A stretch of DNA of 64,000 nucleotides from a bacterium (GTDB taxonomy: Bacteria > Babelota > Babeliae > Babelales > Vermiphilaceae), in NCBI GenBank assembly GCA_016699125.1, contig CP064961.1, forward strand, positions 124,001-188,000. The letters run 5' to 3'. A model generated the notes under the pieces. That model did not search any database and was not told the DNA's origin. It worked only from the letters and a program-made list of their open reading frames with translations. Every line of letters starts with the position of its first letter. Position 1 is the stretch's first letter. This document shows, piece by piece, positions 9,178 to 18,928 of the stretch. A program made the translations under genes and the position numbers.

Positions 9178-11313
9178 ATGATTAAGGTCTTATTAATGTT
9201 GAAAAATATTTTTTTGCAAAATTCTATTTTTGCGTTGTCTACCGTTTTGGTTATGTTTGCCGTTTTCGTGCATCGTTTTGAAAACAATTTCTTTTTGACT
9301 GCTTCTGATAATTTTGGTCAAGGACATCCTTTTTTTATTATCTGTAATGCAATTAGTTCTTTCTTATTTTTTTTAGTAGGTTCTATTGGCATGTACGCAG
9401 TGGCTTTTGTTTGTGGGGCTATGATGTATTTTTATTTTTTTCAAAACGGTTTTTATCCTTGGGAAAGATTCTTCGCTTTGTTTTGTCTGCCGTTTTGTAT
9501 TGCAATACTATCTTCACTGGCTTCGTTCCAACAACTACAGGTTTTCTCTTTTGATGCAGGGGGAATCGTTGGCTTTTTCTTTGCGTCTCTGTTAAAAGAT
9601 CATGCTTCGTTTTGTGATTACATTATTCAGGGACTGTTTTTTATACTGATTCTGTTGATTTATCAGTGTGCGTACATCGAGGGGTTATTGTTTGTTTTAA
9701 AAACAGTTTTGTTTCAGCTCTGTGCTTTTTTTCTTTTCTTTTATCAGTTTTTAAAGGGTGTAGTATCAAATGTATATCGAATGTTGTCTTCTGTTACAAA
9801 AACCGATTTACAGGCTGAGGATTCCAGATCTAAGCAAAAAGAGGTTTTTGGTCATATTCAAACAGATATTTCTACTAATCATGTTAAAACTGGCAAGCAC
9901 TATGTGGTGTTGAACGAAAAAAAGAGTGGGTATCATCCCTGTCTTGCAGCTGCCCATTTTACAGAGACAGTAGTGTCAAGCAAAATGGAAGAGCAAGCGG
10001 CTCTGCAGATTGATCAAAAGATAGTCGTTTTGGAAAAAAAATTAGCATGTTTTGGGATAGAAGGTCATGTTACTGAAGTTCATATTGGACCAATTCTTGT
10101 GTTGTTTGAATATCAGCCAGCTATTGATATTAAGTTGAGTAAGATTATGGCATTGGAAGATGATCTTGCAATGGCTCTTGAGTCAGTTTCAACGCGAATT
10201 TTGGCACCCATTCCAGGAAAAGCGGTAGTTGGATTTGAAGTTGCACATACTGCCAGAAGGTTGATTCTGTTTGCAGATCTGTTTGTTGCTGATCAATATT
10301 GCAATAGTGACAAGCTATTACCATTAATTTTGGGTGTTAATGTGTTATCCGAACCTGTGATAGTTGATCTTGCGGTGTTGCCTCATTTATTGTTGGCAGG
10401 ATCGACCGGTTCTGGAAAGTCTGTTGTGCTCAATACGATGTTAGTAAGCTTATTGCATAAAAATAGTTTTGATAAAATGAAGTTGATACTTATTGATCCT
10501 AAGCGGCTTGAGTTTTCGGTTTTTGCAGATATACCACATCTGTTATTTCCCATTGTCACTGAAGCACCTGAAGCGGTACGTGTTTTGAAATGGGTAGTTC
10601 AAGAGATGGAGGACCGTTATGAAAAAATGGCCGCTTGTGGTGCGCGTAGTCTGTATGAATTTAATCAAATGCATAAAAATAAAGGCAGTGCAATGCCATT
10701 TGTTGTGATAGTCATTGATGAGTTTTCTGATCTGATTTTAACTGCAGGTAAAGAGCTTGAAACGCTTATTATTCGTATTGCACAGATGGCAAGAGCATCC
10801 GGAATTCATATGATTATTGCGACACAAAGACCTTCTGTTGATGTGGTAACTGGAATTGTGAAAGCAAATTTTCCTGCACGCATCTGTTTGCGGGTTGCTT
10901 CTCGGGTTGATTCTCGTACTGTTTTGGATGTGTGTGGTGCTGAAAGGTTATTAACCAAAGGTGACATGCTTTTTTTAAATCCAACAGCTGGAACGTTAGA
11001 TAGAATACATGGTTCATATTTCAAACTGCATGAGTTAGAGTCTTTTCTTTCTTGTATTCGTAAACTTGGTTCACCTTCTTATATACACTGTGTTGAAACT
11101 TCTGTTACAAGCTTACCTGATATGATAGAAGATTCTGATTTTTATAAAGAGGTTATAACGTTTGTTAAGCAGGAGCAGGCCGTGTCAATATCCTTATTGC
11201 AAAGAAGATTTCGAATAGGATTTAATCGATCAGCTCGAATTATTGAACTACTTGAAAAACAGGGCATTATCATGCCAATTGAGGGTTCAAAATTGAGGCG
11301 CGTAGTTCGTTAA
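9178..11313 (+). CDS. ftsK: FtsK/SpoIIIE DNA translocase
   Basis: Membrane-anchored motor that pumps chromosomal DNA through the closing septum. Residues 1-200 contain several membrane segments and a short linker follows, making the protein (711 aa) close to SpoIIIE in size and much shorter than E. coli FtsK. The motor domain has Walker A GSTGSGKS near residue 408, Walker B VIVIDEFSD near 512 and a TQRPSVDVVTGIVKANFPAR segment near 545. The last 65 residues (SISLLQRRFRIGFNRSARII) are the winged-helix gamma domain that reads orientation sequences. Start: ATG 9178; ATG 9196 with AAGG upstream is an alternative. It leads a ftsK-murF-rsmH group. Confidence 0.93.
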   Translation: MIKVLLMLKNIFLQNSIFALSTVLVMFAVFVHRFENNFFLTASDNFGQGHPFFIICNAISSFLFFLVGSIGMYAVAFVCGAMMYFYFFQNGFYPWERFFALFCLPFCIAILSSLASFQQLQVFSFDAGGIVGFFFASLLKDHASFCDYIIQGLFFILILLIYQCAYIEGLLFVLKTVLFQLCAFFLFFYQFLKGVVSNVYRMLSSVTKTDLQAEDSRSKQKEVFGHIQTDISTNHVKTGKHYVVLNEKKSGYHPCLAAAHFTETVVSSKMEEQAALQIDQKIVVLEKKLACFGIEGHVTEVHIGPILVLFEYQPAIDIKLSKIMALEDDLAMALESVSTRILAPIPGKAVVGFEVAHTARRLILFADLFVADQYCNSDKLLPLILGVNVLSEPVIVDLAVLPHLLLAGSTGSGKSVVLNTMLVSLLHKNSFDKMKLILIDPKRLEFSVFADIPHLLFPIVTEAPEAVRVLKWVVQEMEDRYEKMAACGARSLYEFNQMHKNKGSAMPFVVIVIDEFSDLILTAGKELETLIIRIAQMARASGIHMIIATQRPSVDVVTGIVKANFPARICLRVASRVDSRTVLDVCGAERLLTKGDMLFLNPTAGTLDRIHGSYFKLHELESFLSCIRKLGSPSYIHCVETSVTSLPDMIEDSDFYKEVITFVKQEQAVSISLLQRRFRIGFNRSARIIELLEKQGIIMPIEGSKLRRVVR

Positions 11314-11480
11314 TATTGTTTTTCTATGTTTATTTTTTATTTCTTTACTTGACAAAGGATAAAAAAAAGGACATGTTGTTCCCCAAATCAAAGGAAAATA
11401 TACAATGGTGTGTTATCTAGAGTAAGAAATAGTATTACGTAAAAAGATTGGTAGTAGTGTTCATAAAAGACGGGGTGTCC

Positions 11481-12875
11481 ATGCAATTTGATGAGAAATT
11501 TTTGATCCATTCTTTATCGAATGTTTTTATTAAACAGTATTTTTTCCCTAAAGAAGTGTCTGTTTCTATAGATTCAAGGACGCTACAGGTAGGTGATATT
11601 TTTATTCCATTAAACGGTAAATGTGTTGATGGACATATGTTTCTTGAAGATGCGCTAAAAAAGGGTGCAGCTGGAATTTTTATAGAGCAGCATAAAGCTG
11701 ATATCTTATCAGCTATCGACAAGGCATTACTCAAAGAAAAGTTAATAGTTATTGTTCCTAGTACCTTTGATGCGCTCTTACAGTTGGCGTTTGCATGGCG
11801 GTCTGCTTATCAGGGTAAAGTAGTCGGCATTACCGGGTCTGTTGGAAAAACGTCAACCAAAGAGGCTTTGTCACATTTATTAACGAGTGCTAATATTGAA
11901 AATATTGCATCAATTAATAATCAGAATACACTGCTTGGGAGTGCTATAAATATTATGCGCATACGACCACAGCACAAGGTTGCTATTTTTGAAATGGGTA
12001 TTTCTCATCGAGGTGAAATGGCTCAGATTGCCAACATTGTTCGACCTACGATAGGTATTATTACCAATATTGGACATCAACATATGGAAGGCCTTGGCTC
12101 TTTGAGTGATATTGCAATTGAAAAAAGGGATATTTTTAAGTTTTTCAAGGAAGATAATATCGGTATTATCAATGGTGATCAGTCAATTTTGAGCGATGTA
12201 TCTTATTTGCATCCTGTCATAAAATTCGGTGCAAAGATGAGTAACCAGATCCAAGCAAGAAAGGTGAGGGTTGTCGGTGCACAGATTAATTTTATTATTA
12301 AACTATATAATAAAAAATATACTTTAAACATAAAAAAACCACATGCCGGTATTGTTTTTCAGACCTTAGCGGTTGCTGCAGCTGCACAGCTTCTTGGTGT
12401 TGCCGATGAGGTGATTATCAAGGGTATACAGTCGGTCGTGACGGTTGAGGGTCGCTTTCAGGAGATGAGCTGTAAATTTGGTGGTGGCGTTTTAATTAAT
12501 GACTGTTATAATGCCAATCCTGAAAGCATGAAAGCAGCACTTATGGCTTTTGAGCAGCTTGAAGGCACGGGCAAAAAAATTGCTGTGCTTGGTGATATGC
12601 TGGGCCTTGGTATCAATAGTCCATTTTGGCATAGACAGATAGGTAGATTTTTACGCAAAGTTCCCTCCATCAAGAAAGTTATTCTTGTTGGAAAAATGGT
12701 CTGCTGGATCCAAAAAACTGCACCCTTTTCAGTCGAAGTTATACAGGTCCCTGATTGGAAGATGGCTGTGGATATTCTCAACCAAGAGATGTTATCGGCT
12801 CCTTTTGTGCTCGTAAAGGGTTCGCGTGACGTTGGACTGAGTAATCTGGTTGAGCAGTTTGGCTCTAAAAACTGA
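11481..12875 (+). CDS. murF: UDP-MurNAc-tripeptide D-Ala-D-Ala ligase
   Basis: Adds the D-Ala-D-Ala dipeptide to the UDP-MurNAc-tripeptide, the last cytoplasmic step before lipid I. The N-terminal domain has the SIDSRTLQVGDIFIPL signature, the ATP loop GITGSVGKTS is near residue 116, and EMGISHRGEM plus NIGHQHMEGLGS follow. NDCYNANPESM near 340 and LVKGSRDVGL near the C-terminus are typical of MurF. ATG 11481 with GGGGTG just upstream is preferred over a TTG 33 bases earlier. Other mur genes here are scattered rather than in a classical dcw cluster. Confidence 0.94.
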   Translation: MQFDEKFLIHSLSNVFIKQYFFPKEVSVSIDSRTLQVGDIFIPLNGKCVDGHMFLEDALKKGAAGIFIEQHKADILSAIDKALLKEKLIVIVPSTFDALLQLAFAWRSAYQGKVVGITGSVGKTSTKEALSHLLTSANIENIASINNQNTLLGSAINIMRIRPQHKVAIFEMGISHRGEMAQIANIVRPTIGIITNIGHQHMEGLGSLSDIAIEKRDIFKFFKEDNIGIINGDQSILSDVSYLHPVIKFGAKMSNQIQARKVRVVGAQINFIIKLYNKKYTLNIKKPHAGIVFQTLAVAAAAQLLGVADEVIIKGIQSVVTVEGRFQEMSCKFGGGVLINDCYNANPESMKAALMAFEQLEGTGKKIAVLGDMLGLGINSPFWHRQIGRFLRKVPSIKKVILVGKMVCWIQKTAPFSVEVIQVPDWKMAVDILNQEMLSAPFVLVKGSRDVGLSNLVEQFGSKN

Positions 12876-12945
12876 TTTTTATATTTACATGGGTCATGTA
12901 AAGCGTTATATTCAATTACTATAGTGTTGATGGGCAGGGATTAGA

Positions 12946-13839
12946 TTGGGATATACGATTGTTCATGTTTCTGTTCTCAAACAGGAAGTTATTTCTTATT
13001 TAATGCAAGATACAGGTATCTATGTTGATGCAACCTTTGGAGCAGGTGGTCACACACGGGCTATCTTAGATTCGGATCCTTTTTGTAAGGTACTTGGTAT
13101 TGACTGGGATAAGGACTCGCTAGATCAGTTTGGCATGTTAATACATAATGATTTCACCGATCGCTTTATACCGGTCTGGGGTAGTTTTGCACACCTCTAT
13201 AAACTTTTAAATACGCAACAAAAAGGATCTATAAAGGGGATTTTGGCTGATTTTGGAACATCGTTTATGCAGATACATGAGAAAGATGGGTTTTCTTTTG
13301 GTATTGATACTCCATTGGATATGAGAATGTCGGCAAGTCATTTTGGCCAAACAGCTGCAGATTTTGTCAATAGCTTATCTGAATATGAACTTGCGCAACT
13401 TATTTGGGATTATGGCCAAGATCGTTATTCAAGGGTAATTGCAAAAGCGATAGTGCAGGCTCGCAAGAAAAAGAGGTTTTCAACAACTGGTCAGCTTGTA
13501 CAGGTTATTTTATCAGTATGTCCTTGGAAAAAAGATACAAAAATTCACCCTGCAACCAGAACGTTTCAAGCATTGCGTATCAGGGTAAATAATGAACTTG
13601 AGAATATTAAATCATTTCTAAAAGGCGCATATGATGTGTTGTTGCCAGGTGGGCGTATTGTATGCATCAGTTTCCATTCATTAGAAGATGAGTTAGTGAA
13701 GAGGTTTTTTAAAGACTATGAACAGCTTGGCCATGGTACGGTGATAACAAAAAAGCCAGTAACTCCCTCTGACGATGAACTTAAGCAAAATCGTGCATCT
13801 CGCTCGGCAAAATTGCGTGTATTTCAAAAAAAAGCTTAA
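12946..13839 (+). CDS. rsmH: 16S rRNA m4C1402 methyltransferase
   Basis: SAM-dependent enzyme that N4-methylates C1402 in the decoding centre of 16S rRNA. HVSVLKQEVISYL at the N-terminus, DATFGAGGHT (SAM loop) and ISFHSLEDELVKRFF near the C-terminus are diagnostic. 297 residues is normal. The start is TTG at 12946 with AGGGA five bases ahead; no ATG is in frame nearby. Lies 70 bases after murF, as in many division/wall clusters. Confidence 0.94.
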   Translation: MGYTIVHVSVLKQEVISYLMQDTGIYVDATFGAGGHTRAILDSDPFCKVLGIDWDKDSLDQFGMLIHNDFTDRFIPVWGSFAHLYKLLNTQQKGSIKGILADFGTSFMQIHEKDGFSFGIDTPLDMRMSASHFGQTAADFVNSLSEYELAQLIWDYGQDRYSRVIAKAIVQARKKKRFSTTGQLVQVILSVCPWKKDTKIHPATRTFQALRIRVNNELENIKSFLKGAYDVLLPGGRIVCISFHSLEDELVKRFFKDYEQLGHGTVITKKPVTPSDDELKQNRASRSAKLRVFQKKA

Positions 13840-13907
13840 TGTATAGATTTATCAGCTTCAATCTTCGTATAATCAGAACAGGTAGATGATTAGTATGGAT
13901 TGCAGAT

Positions 13908-14999
13908 ATGATACTTCTGGGAGCTCTTTTTTTGTTTGTAAATGTGTTACATAGTATGGACAATCAGCATATTCCTTCACAGGTTACAAAGTTTTTTAGT
14001 ATTGTGGCGCCAGGAGGAACTATTCTTTATGATCAAGAAAGAGAAGGATGGTCTGTTTTGCTTGATATTGATCAGAACATAGTTGACCTAACCTTTTGTT
14101 TCAATAGTCCTGATTTTAAAGATTTATGGTTGACTGACTATAAAGATGAATGTCAGATACTTGATGTTATGGTTAATGATAAGTTAACCGATTTTTCATG
14201 TAGCCTCTTTTCTGATGAACTACCAATAACTTTGAGTGATGCTTTTCCTGTAACCTATTTTAATACAGAACGGCTTAAAGAGGCTTGGAGTTATATTAAA
14301 AATTATAATAGATTGGTTTTTCTTAATTTTTTAACACATTATGTCCCCAAAGATGAGATACCAGCATTTGACAAAGTTTTGCAGGCCCATAAAAGTTTTA
14401 CGGGTGCCTCTAAAAAAGATCGGCATATGGAGTTGAAAATTAAACATGATATTTATGCCATGTTGTTGTCAATTGAACTTTTGGTCATTAATAGAGAGTA
14501 TCTTGATAGGTTAGAACTTCTGAAAAAAACTTTTCAAAATGAATCTTGTCCGTATCCGGGTGAATATAGCAAATTTGATAGGCTCCTTAAACGGAGCTTA
14601 AGGTTTGCTTATGCCATTGCAGACACGATAGTAGGTAAAACGACTGCAGCTGGTTCTTCTGAAGCAGAAACAGAGTGTAATTCAGATAGTTCAAGCACGC
14701 AGGAGACTCATGAACCGTTTGGAGGAGGTGCCGAAGTTCTTCAGACGGTACCTGTCCCTGAGCATGAGATAAAGCCGCAGGATGAGCAAAAGCTACAACG
14801 GAAAGATGAGTTTGTGTCTTTAAAAAAAATGCATTTATTAAGGCTCGTTTTATTTTCGTATGTGTGTAGTTATGGACTCTGTTTTTTTGTGCGTCAATGC
14901 AATATTGCTCAGTCTAATAATCAATATGCTCTATTGTTATCCTTACAAGCCTATGCAAGCTTAATTGTATATCTAGGACTCGCTATCAAAAAGGGGTAA
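13908..14999 (+). CDS. exported/membrane protein, unknown family
   Basis: 363 residues. It begins with a short hydrophobic leader (LLGALFLFVNVLHS), continues as a charged, mostly helical domain, then an acidic and Ser/Thr-rich stretch (about 245-295), and ends with two hydrophobic segments likely to be membrane helices. The layout suggests a protein anchored by its C-terminus with a large extracytoplasmic domain. No family is recognised. It is followed directly by a strong terminator that overlaps its stop codon. Confidence 0.75.
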   Translation: MILLGALFLFVNVLHSMDNQHIPSQVTKFFSIVAPGGTILYDQEREGWSVLLDIDQNIVDLTFCFNSPDFKDLWLTDYKDECQILDVMVNDKLTDFSCSLFSDELPITLSDAFPVTYFNTERLKEAWSYIKNYNRLVFLNFLTHYVPKDEIPAFDKVLQAHKSFTGASKKDRHMELKIKHDIYAMLLSIELLVINREYLDRLELLKKTFQNESCPYPGEYSKFDRLLKRSLRFAYAIADTIVGKTTAAGSSEAETECNSDSSSTQETHEPFGGGAEVLQTVPVPEHEIKPQDEQKLQRKDEFVSLKKMHLLRLVLFSYVCSYGLCFFVRQCNIAQSNNQYALLLSLQAYASLIVYLGLAIKKG

Positions 15000-15027
15000 A
15001 AATGTACCTGTTTTTCACCCCTTTTTT
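14988..15027 (+). terminator. intrinsic terminator
   Basis: Stem aaaaggggt-aaaaa against ttttt-c-acccctttt with an 8-base loop (tgtacctg), followed by a T-run. It overlaps the stop codon of the preceding gene (14997-14999). Confidence 0.8.
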
Positions 15028-15078
15028 CACCGTTTTATTTTTAAAAAAAGCCTTTTATTAAAAGATAATTCAAAATGT

Positions 15079-15106
15079 TTGACAAACCTTATAGTTGCGG
15101 TACAAT
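15079..15106 (+). promoter_or_regulatory. promoter of spoVG
   Basis: TTGACA (15079-15084), 16-base spacer, TACAAT (15101-15106). About 60 bases of leader separate it from the spoVG start. Confidence 0.75.
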
Positions 15107-15167
15107 AATCTGCGTGTTGGAGTAGTAGAAAAGAAGCACGAAAAGGTTCCGCTTAAGGATTTACGCA

Positions 15168-15464
15168 ATGAAAATATCAGAAGTAAAAGTTTTTCCAACT
15201 AAGGAAGTTGGGCGTTTAAAGGCATATGCAACAATAGTCTTTGACAACAGCTTTATCGTTCGTGATCTCAAAGTAATTGAGGGAAATAAAGGTTTGTTTG
15301 TTTCTATGCCGTCGCGTAAACGAAGAGATGGTACTTTTCGTGATATTGTACATCCATTGAATGGCGAAACACGTCAGATGATAGAAAGTACCGTGATAGA
15401 AGAATACAACAAAGTAATGCAATCGGGTGGTAGCTACAGCTATTCTGATGAAGAAAATTACTAA
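15168..15464 (+). CDS. spoVG: SpoVG family RNA/DNA-binding regulator
   Basis: 98 residues matching SpoVG over the full length: it opens MKISEVKVFP, has FDNSFIVRDLKVIEG, the FVSMPSRKR block and a FRDIVHPLN segment. In Firmicutes, Borrelia and others this small protein binds nucleic acid and adjusts expression of many genes; it is not limited to sporulation. It is monocistronic with its own consensus promoter. The acidic, Ser-rich tail after about residue 85 is typical and probably disordered. Confidence 0.93.
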   Translation: MKISEVKVFPTKEVGRLKAYATIVFDNSFIVRDLKVIEGNKGLFVSMPSRKRRDGTFRDIVHPLNGETRQMIESTVIEEYNKVMQSGGSYSYSDEENY

Positions 15465-15486
15465 TTATTTGAAAAATCATTAACTG

Positions 15487-15561
15487 TGGGGCGTGGCCAA
15501 GCGGTAAGGCAACGGGTTTTGGACCCGTCATGCGCAGGTTCGAATCCTGCCGCCCCAGCCA
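15487..15561 (+). tRNA. tRNA-Gln (anticodon TTG)
   Basis: Acceptor arms TGGGGCG / CGCCCCA pair fully. The anticodon stem ACGGG / CCCGT holds loop TTTTGGA with anticodon TTG, and the T arm contains GGTTCGAATCC. The CCA end is encoded (15559-15561). Only 22 bases after spoVG, so possibly on the same transcript. Confidence 0.97.
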
Positions 15562-15774
15562 TGTAGTTTTTAAAATTTATGCTTATCGCATCAGGCATTG
15601 TTTGTATGTGCAGATTTTTAATCGCATCATTTATTTGGTAATTTAAAAAAATATGAACATAATAACATAGATAGTCAGGGCGCGATCTGTTTGGCAACTG
15701 TGGATTTTCAGGTTCCAAATGGGCAAAAAATGCATTAAAATCATTGTGATTAACTGTTTGTGAACAGGATATAC

Positions 15775-16428
15775 GTGATAAACATTGACAACTTGGTCAA
15801 GATTTTGACTGTATCTACCAAAAGTTTTGAGCGACCTGCGGCAGAAAAGATTATTGAAATCTATGGTAAAGATCCATATCTTATATTGATTAGTTGCATA
15901 TTGAGTCTCCGTACGACGGATAAGATAAGCTTTGAGGCTTCGCGGCGACTGTTTGCAAAAGCCAAAGACCCGATGGCCATGTCCTGCCTTTCTGAGCAAG
16001 AGATAGCGACTATTATTTTTCCAGTTGGTTTTTATAAAAAAAAATCGTATACTATAAAGACGATTTCTTCAATTTGCCTAAAGCTGCGCTTTGAAAAAAT
16101 TGTTCCAACCGTCAAGCAACTCCGGGCATTGCCCGGAGTTGGTCTTAAAACCGCTCATTTAGTTCTTTCGTATGCATATGGTATTCCCGCTTTGTGTGTC
16201 GATACGCATGTGCATCGTATCTCAAATCGTTTGGGTCTTGTGCAGACAAAAACAGCAGAGCAGACCGAAGCTCAATTGTGTAACGTGATTCCAGAAAAAT
16301 ATTGGATACAGTTTAATAGTTTGTTAGTAATGTGGGGACAGAACGTATGCCGTCCCCAAAGTCCCAAATGTTCAACCTGCCCATTGTTTTCAATGTGTGC
16401 GCGTGTTAGTGTTACAAAGCATCGCTAG
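15775..16428 (+). CDS. nth: endonuclease III
   Basis: Base-excision-repair DNA glycosylase/AP lyase for oxidised pyrimidines. Helix-hairpin-helix LPGVGLKTA carries the catalytic Lys125, VDTHVHR carries Asp143, and the four Cys of the [4Fe-4S] cluster are at 192, 199, 202 and 208 with the canonical 6-2-5 spacing. 217 residues, normal length. GTG 15775 is chosen because AGGA lies six bases ahead; a GTG 15 bases upstream is in frame. It converges with thrS and overlaps it by 4 bases. Confidence 0.95.
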   Translation: MINIDNLVKILTVSTKSFERPAAEKIIEIYGKDPYLILISCILSLRTTDKISFEASRRLFAKAKDPMAMSCLSEQEIATIIFPVGFYKKKSYTIKTISSICLKLRFEKIVPTVKQLRALPGVGLKTAHLVLSYAYGIPALCVDTHVHRISNRLGLVQTKTAEQTEAQLCNVIPEKYWIQFNSLLVMWGQNVCRPQSPKCSTCPLFSMCARVSVTKHR

Positions 16429-18128
16429 TTGTGTGCGTGTGCCTTTTCGATTAGTTTTTCAATTGATAGGTCAAATTCCTGTTTTCCATCAAGATATCGT
16501 AATGTTACACTGTTTTTTTCAAGCTCCTTTTTGCCCACAATGATTGCCCATGGCACCGCTTCTTCGTATGCCGTTTTAATCTTTGCTGAAATCTGGTCAG
16601 ACGATTCATCAATGGCAACGCGAATGCCAGCCTCTTTTACGAGTCGTGCAACCGAATGGGCATAATCGATCTGCTGGTCGGTGATTGGTAATATTTTCAT
16701 CTGAACAGGCGCAAGCCAGAATGGTAGTTTGCCTTTATAATGTTCAAGCAAAATGCCAAAAAAACGTTCCATTGAGCCGTAAAGTGCGCGGTGAATGATG
16801 ACTGGTCGAGCTTTTGCCCCAGTCGCTGTGACATAGGTAAGATCAAAATTTTCTGGCTGAAAAAAGTCAACCTGAATAGTTCCGCATTGCCATGAACGTT
16901 CCATCGAATCTAAAAGATGAAATTCGATCTTTGGTCCATAGAATGCACCTTCGCCTGGTGTAATTTCAAACTCATACCCTACTGTTTTGAGTCCATGAAT
17001 CAGAGCATTCGTTGCTGTTTCCCAAAGTTGGTCACTGCTCAATGATTTGGCGGGTTTTGTGGCAACACGAACTGAGGTCTTTTTGAAGTCAAATTTTGAA
17101 ATCAGCTCATGATGGAGACGAATAAGGTTGGCAATCTCATGATCAAGCTGTTCTGGAGTGCAGAAAATGTGTGCATCATCTTGAGTAAATGCGCGTGCAC
17201 GAAACAAGCCGTGCAGTACGCCGGAAAGTTCATAACGATGTACGTGTCCAAACTCTGCAAGTCGCAGTGGAAGATCGCGGTAGGATCGTGGGCGCTCTTT
17301 ATAAATTAACATGGCGCCTGGGCAGTTCATCGGTTTGATTGCATATTCGCATTCATCGATGGTTGAAAAATACATGTTGTCTTTATAAAACTGATAGTGC
17401 CCAGACCGTTTCCAAAGCTCATCGCTCAGCATGGTTGGTGTTTCAATCTCAACGTGACCGTAGCGATCAAGTAGTTTTTTTAAAAAACTGGTTAGCACAT
17501 TTAAAACTGTTTTGCCACGTGGATGATAAAATGGAAAACCGACGCCTTCTTCATGAAATGAAAACAGGTCAAGTTGTTTTCCGATGCGCCGATGATCATA
17601 TTTTAAGGCATCCTCTTTCTGTTGCTCATAATTCTTTAGCTCCTGTTCCGTCCAGAATGCGGTGCCTGTAATTCTTTGCAACGCTTGTCCATTTCGATCT
17701 GCTCGCCAGTAAGAACCTGAAATTGTCAGTAGTTTAAAGTATTTAATTTCTGATGTGTTTTCAACATGGCCCCCGCGACAAAGGTCATAAAAGTCACCCT
17801 GTCGTGCAATGCCTACTGTTTCATCGGGTATGCCGTCGATGAGTTCAGTTTTAAATCGATTATCTTTGTAAAGTTCTTTGGCTGCAGTCCTTGCAATTTT
17901 TTCATGCGTTAGCGGTAAATTTCTTTTTGCAATCTCATGCATCCGTGCTTCAATAATTTTTAAATCTTCTTCCTTAAAATTCTTTTCTGGCAATACGTCA
18001 TAAAAAAAACCTTCTGGCGTTGCAGGACCGATGGTCAGTTGTGTTTTTGGAAAGAGCTCTTTGATTGCCTGTGCCAAAAGATGTGCTGCGGAGTGCCTTA
18101 GTTTTTCAAGTTTTTCAGTACTGTTCAT
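16425..18128 (-). CDS. thrS: threonyl-tRNA synthetase (no TGS domain)
   Basis: Class II synthetase for tRNA(Thr). It starts directly with the editing domain (HSAAHLLAQA at about 12-21) and lacks the N-terminal TGS domain of the E. coli enzyme, which explains the 567-residue length. Motif 2 (RLAEFGHVHRYE), the zinc ligands in NCPGAM, DDAHIFC and VIIHRALYGS, and motif 3 (GSMERFFGILLEHY) are present. The C-terminal anticodon domain is complete. ATG 18128 has AGAGGG upstream. Confidence 0.96.
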   Translation of the reverse strand: MNSTEKLEKLRHSAAHLLAQAIKELFPKTQLTIGPATPEGFFYDVLPEKNFKEEDLKIIEARMHEIAKRNLPLTHEKIARTAAKELYKDNRFKTELIDGIPDETVGIARQGDFYDLCRGGHVENTSEIKYFKLLTISGSYWRADRNGQALQRITGTAFWTEQELKNYEQQKEDALKYDHRRIGKQLDLFSFHEEGVGFPFYHPRGKTVLNVLTSFLKKLLDRYGHVEIETPTMLSDELWKRSGHYQFYKDNMYFSTIDECEYAIKPMNCPGAMLIYKERPRSYRDLPLRLAEFGHVHRYELSGVLHGLFRARAFTQDDAHIFCTPEQLDHEIANLIRLHHELISKFDFKKTSVRVATKPAKSLSSDQLWETATNALIHGLKTVGYEFEITPGEGAFYGPKIEFHLLDSMERSWQCGTIQVDFFQPENFDLTYVTATGAKARPVIIHRALYGSMERFFGILLEHYKGKLPFWLAPVQMKILPITDQQIDYAHSVARLVKEAGIRVAIDESSDQISAKIKTAYEEAVPWAIIVGKKELEKNSVTLRYLDGKQEFDLSIEKLIEKAHAHN

Positions 18129-18143
18129 AACAGCCCTCTATCT

Positions 18144-18171
18144 ATTTTAAAAATGATATGAGATAACTCAA
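18144..18171 (-). promoter_or_regulatory. candidate promoter of thrS
   Basis: Minus strand: TTGAGT, 16-base spacer, TAAAAT, ending about 16 bases before the ATG. Matches are partial, so this is tentative. Confidence 0.35.
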
Positions 18172-18274
18172 GCATATCTTTACTATGATATTCTTAATAA
18201 AGTATAGCGACTTTTGGCCAAAAAGTAATGACAAAAAGAATGACGTATCTAGCTGGCAGGTTGCTGAATATACA

Positions 18275-18766
18275 CTATTTTTTTCTGTTGCAACGGTTTT
18301 GGATCCATCTCAAAAATGCACCGCCAAAATAGCCAACAAAAAATCCACTTACCATGAAATCTATATTTTTGCATACATCATTCATGCGTAACATTTCAGT
18401 GCCTTGCAATGTTCCAAGCATATATTTTATGCCCAAAAACAGTGCCAGCATGCCTGTTCCATGATATGTGCCCGGTGTCGTGGTCGCACGAAATGCGCGC
18501 CAGATCATAAAAGGGGTTGCGTAAGAAAAGAAATATCCGATAAAAACGCCAATGCCAGAGGCGGTTCCAAAATACCAAAGCTGTGTGACTGATGCATTTT
18601 TAAAATATTGAACGCTCAAGGTGAGTATGGTTGTTGGCAGGTTGACCAGTGAAACGAGTGTGCTGGCAATACTTTTCGTGCTTTTAATGATCAACGAAAT
18701 TCCACAGACCAGTCCAATCCATACATACCAGGGTGCTTGGCTCAAGCTAACGAGTGCATATTCCAT
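18275..18766 (-). CDS. small integral membrane protein
   Basis: 163 residues with about four hydrophobic segments: WVWIGLVCGISLII-type near 15-30, one near 70-90, a shorter one near 105-118 and FMVSGFFVGYFGGAF near 137-151. A basic tail (NRCNRKK) suggests a cytoplasmic C-terminus. No family recognised. AAGGAA lies ahead of ATG 18766. It is flanked by thrS on the same strand and exported orphans on the other. Confidence 0.7.
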   Translation of the reverse strand: MEYALVSLSQAPWYVWIGLVCGISLIIKSTKSIASTLVSLVNLPTTILTLSVQYFKNASVTQLWYFGTASGIGVFIGYFFSYATPFMIWRAFRATTTPGTYHGTGMLALFLGIKYMLGTLQGTEMLRMNDVCKNIDFMVSGFFVGYFGGAFLRWIQNRCNRKK

Positions 18767-18858
18767 TGTTTCCTTGCTGTTTGTGATAGTGTTGTTTAGA
18801 AGTAAGTAAACCAGAAAAAAATAAAAAATCTATATTTTTAATAAGCTTTTACCGTTTT

Positions 18859-18887
18859 TTGACAGTTACAGATTTTAGTTTTAGACT
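18859..18887 (+). promoter_or_regulatory. candidate promoter
   Basis: TTGACA (18859-18864), 17-base spacer, TAGACT (18882-18887), about 40 bases before the next start. Confidence 0.4.
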
Positions 18888-18928
18888 GAAAAATAGTAAA
18901 AAGTTTTAAGTATTAATGGGTGGAGAAT

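Noticed and set aside
11349..11377. TTGACA before murF as a promoter.
   Set aside because: No acceptable -10 hexamer at 16-18 bases; kept out of the annotation.
15461..15718. A minus-strand frame across tRNA-Gln.
   Set aside because: Same cause: antisense tRNA sequence, no independent support.
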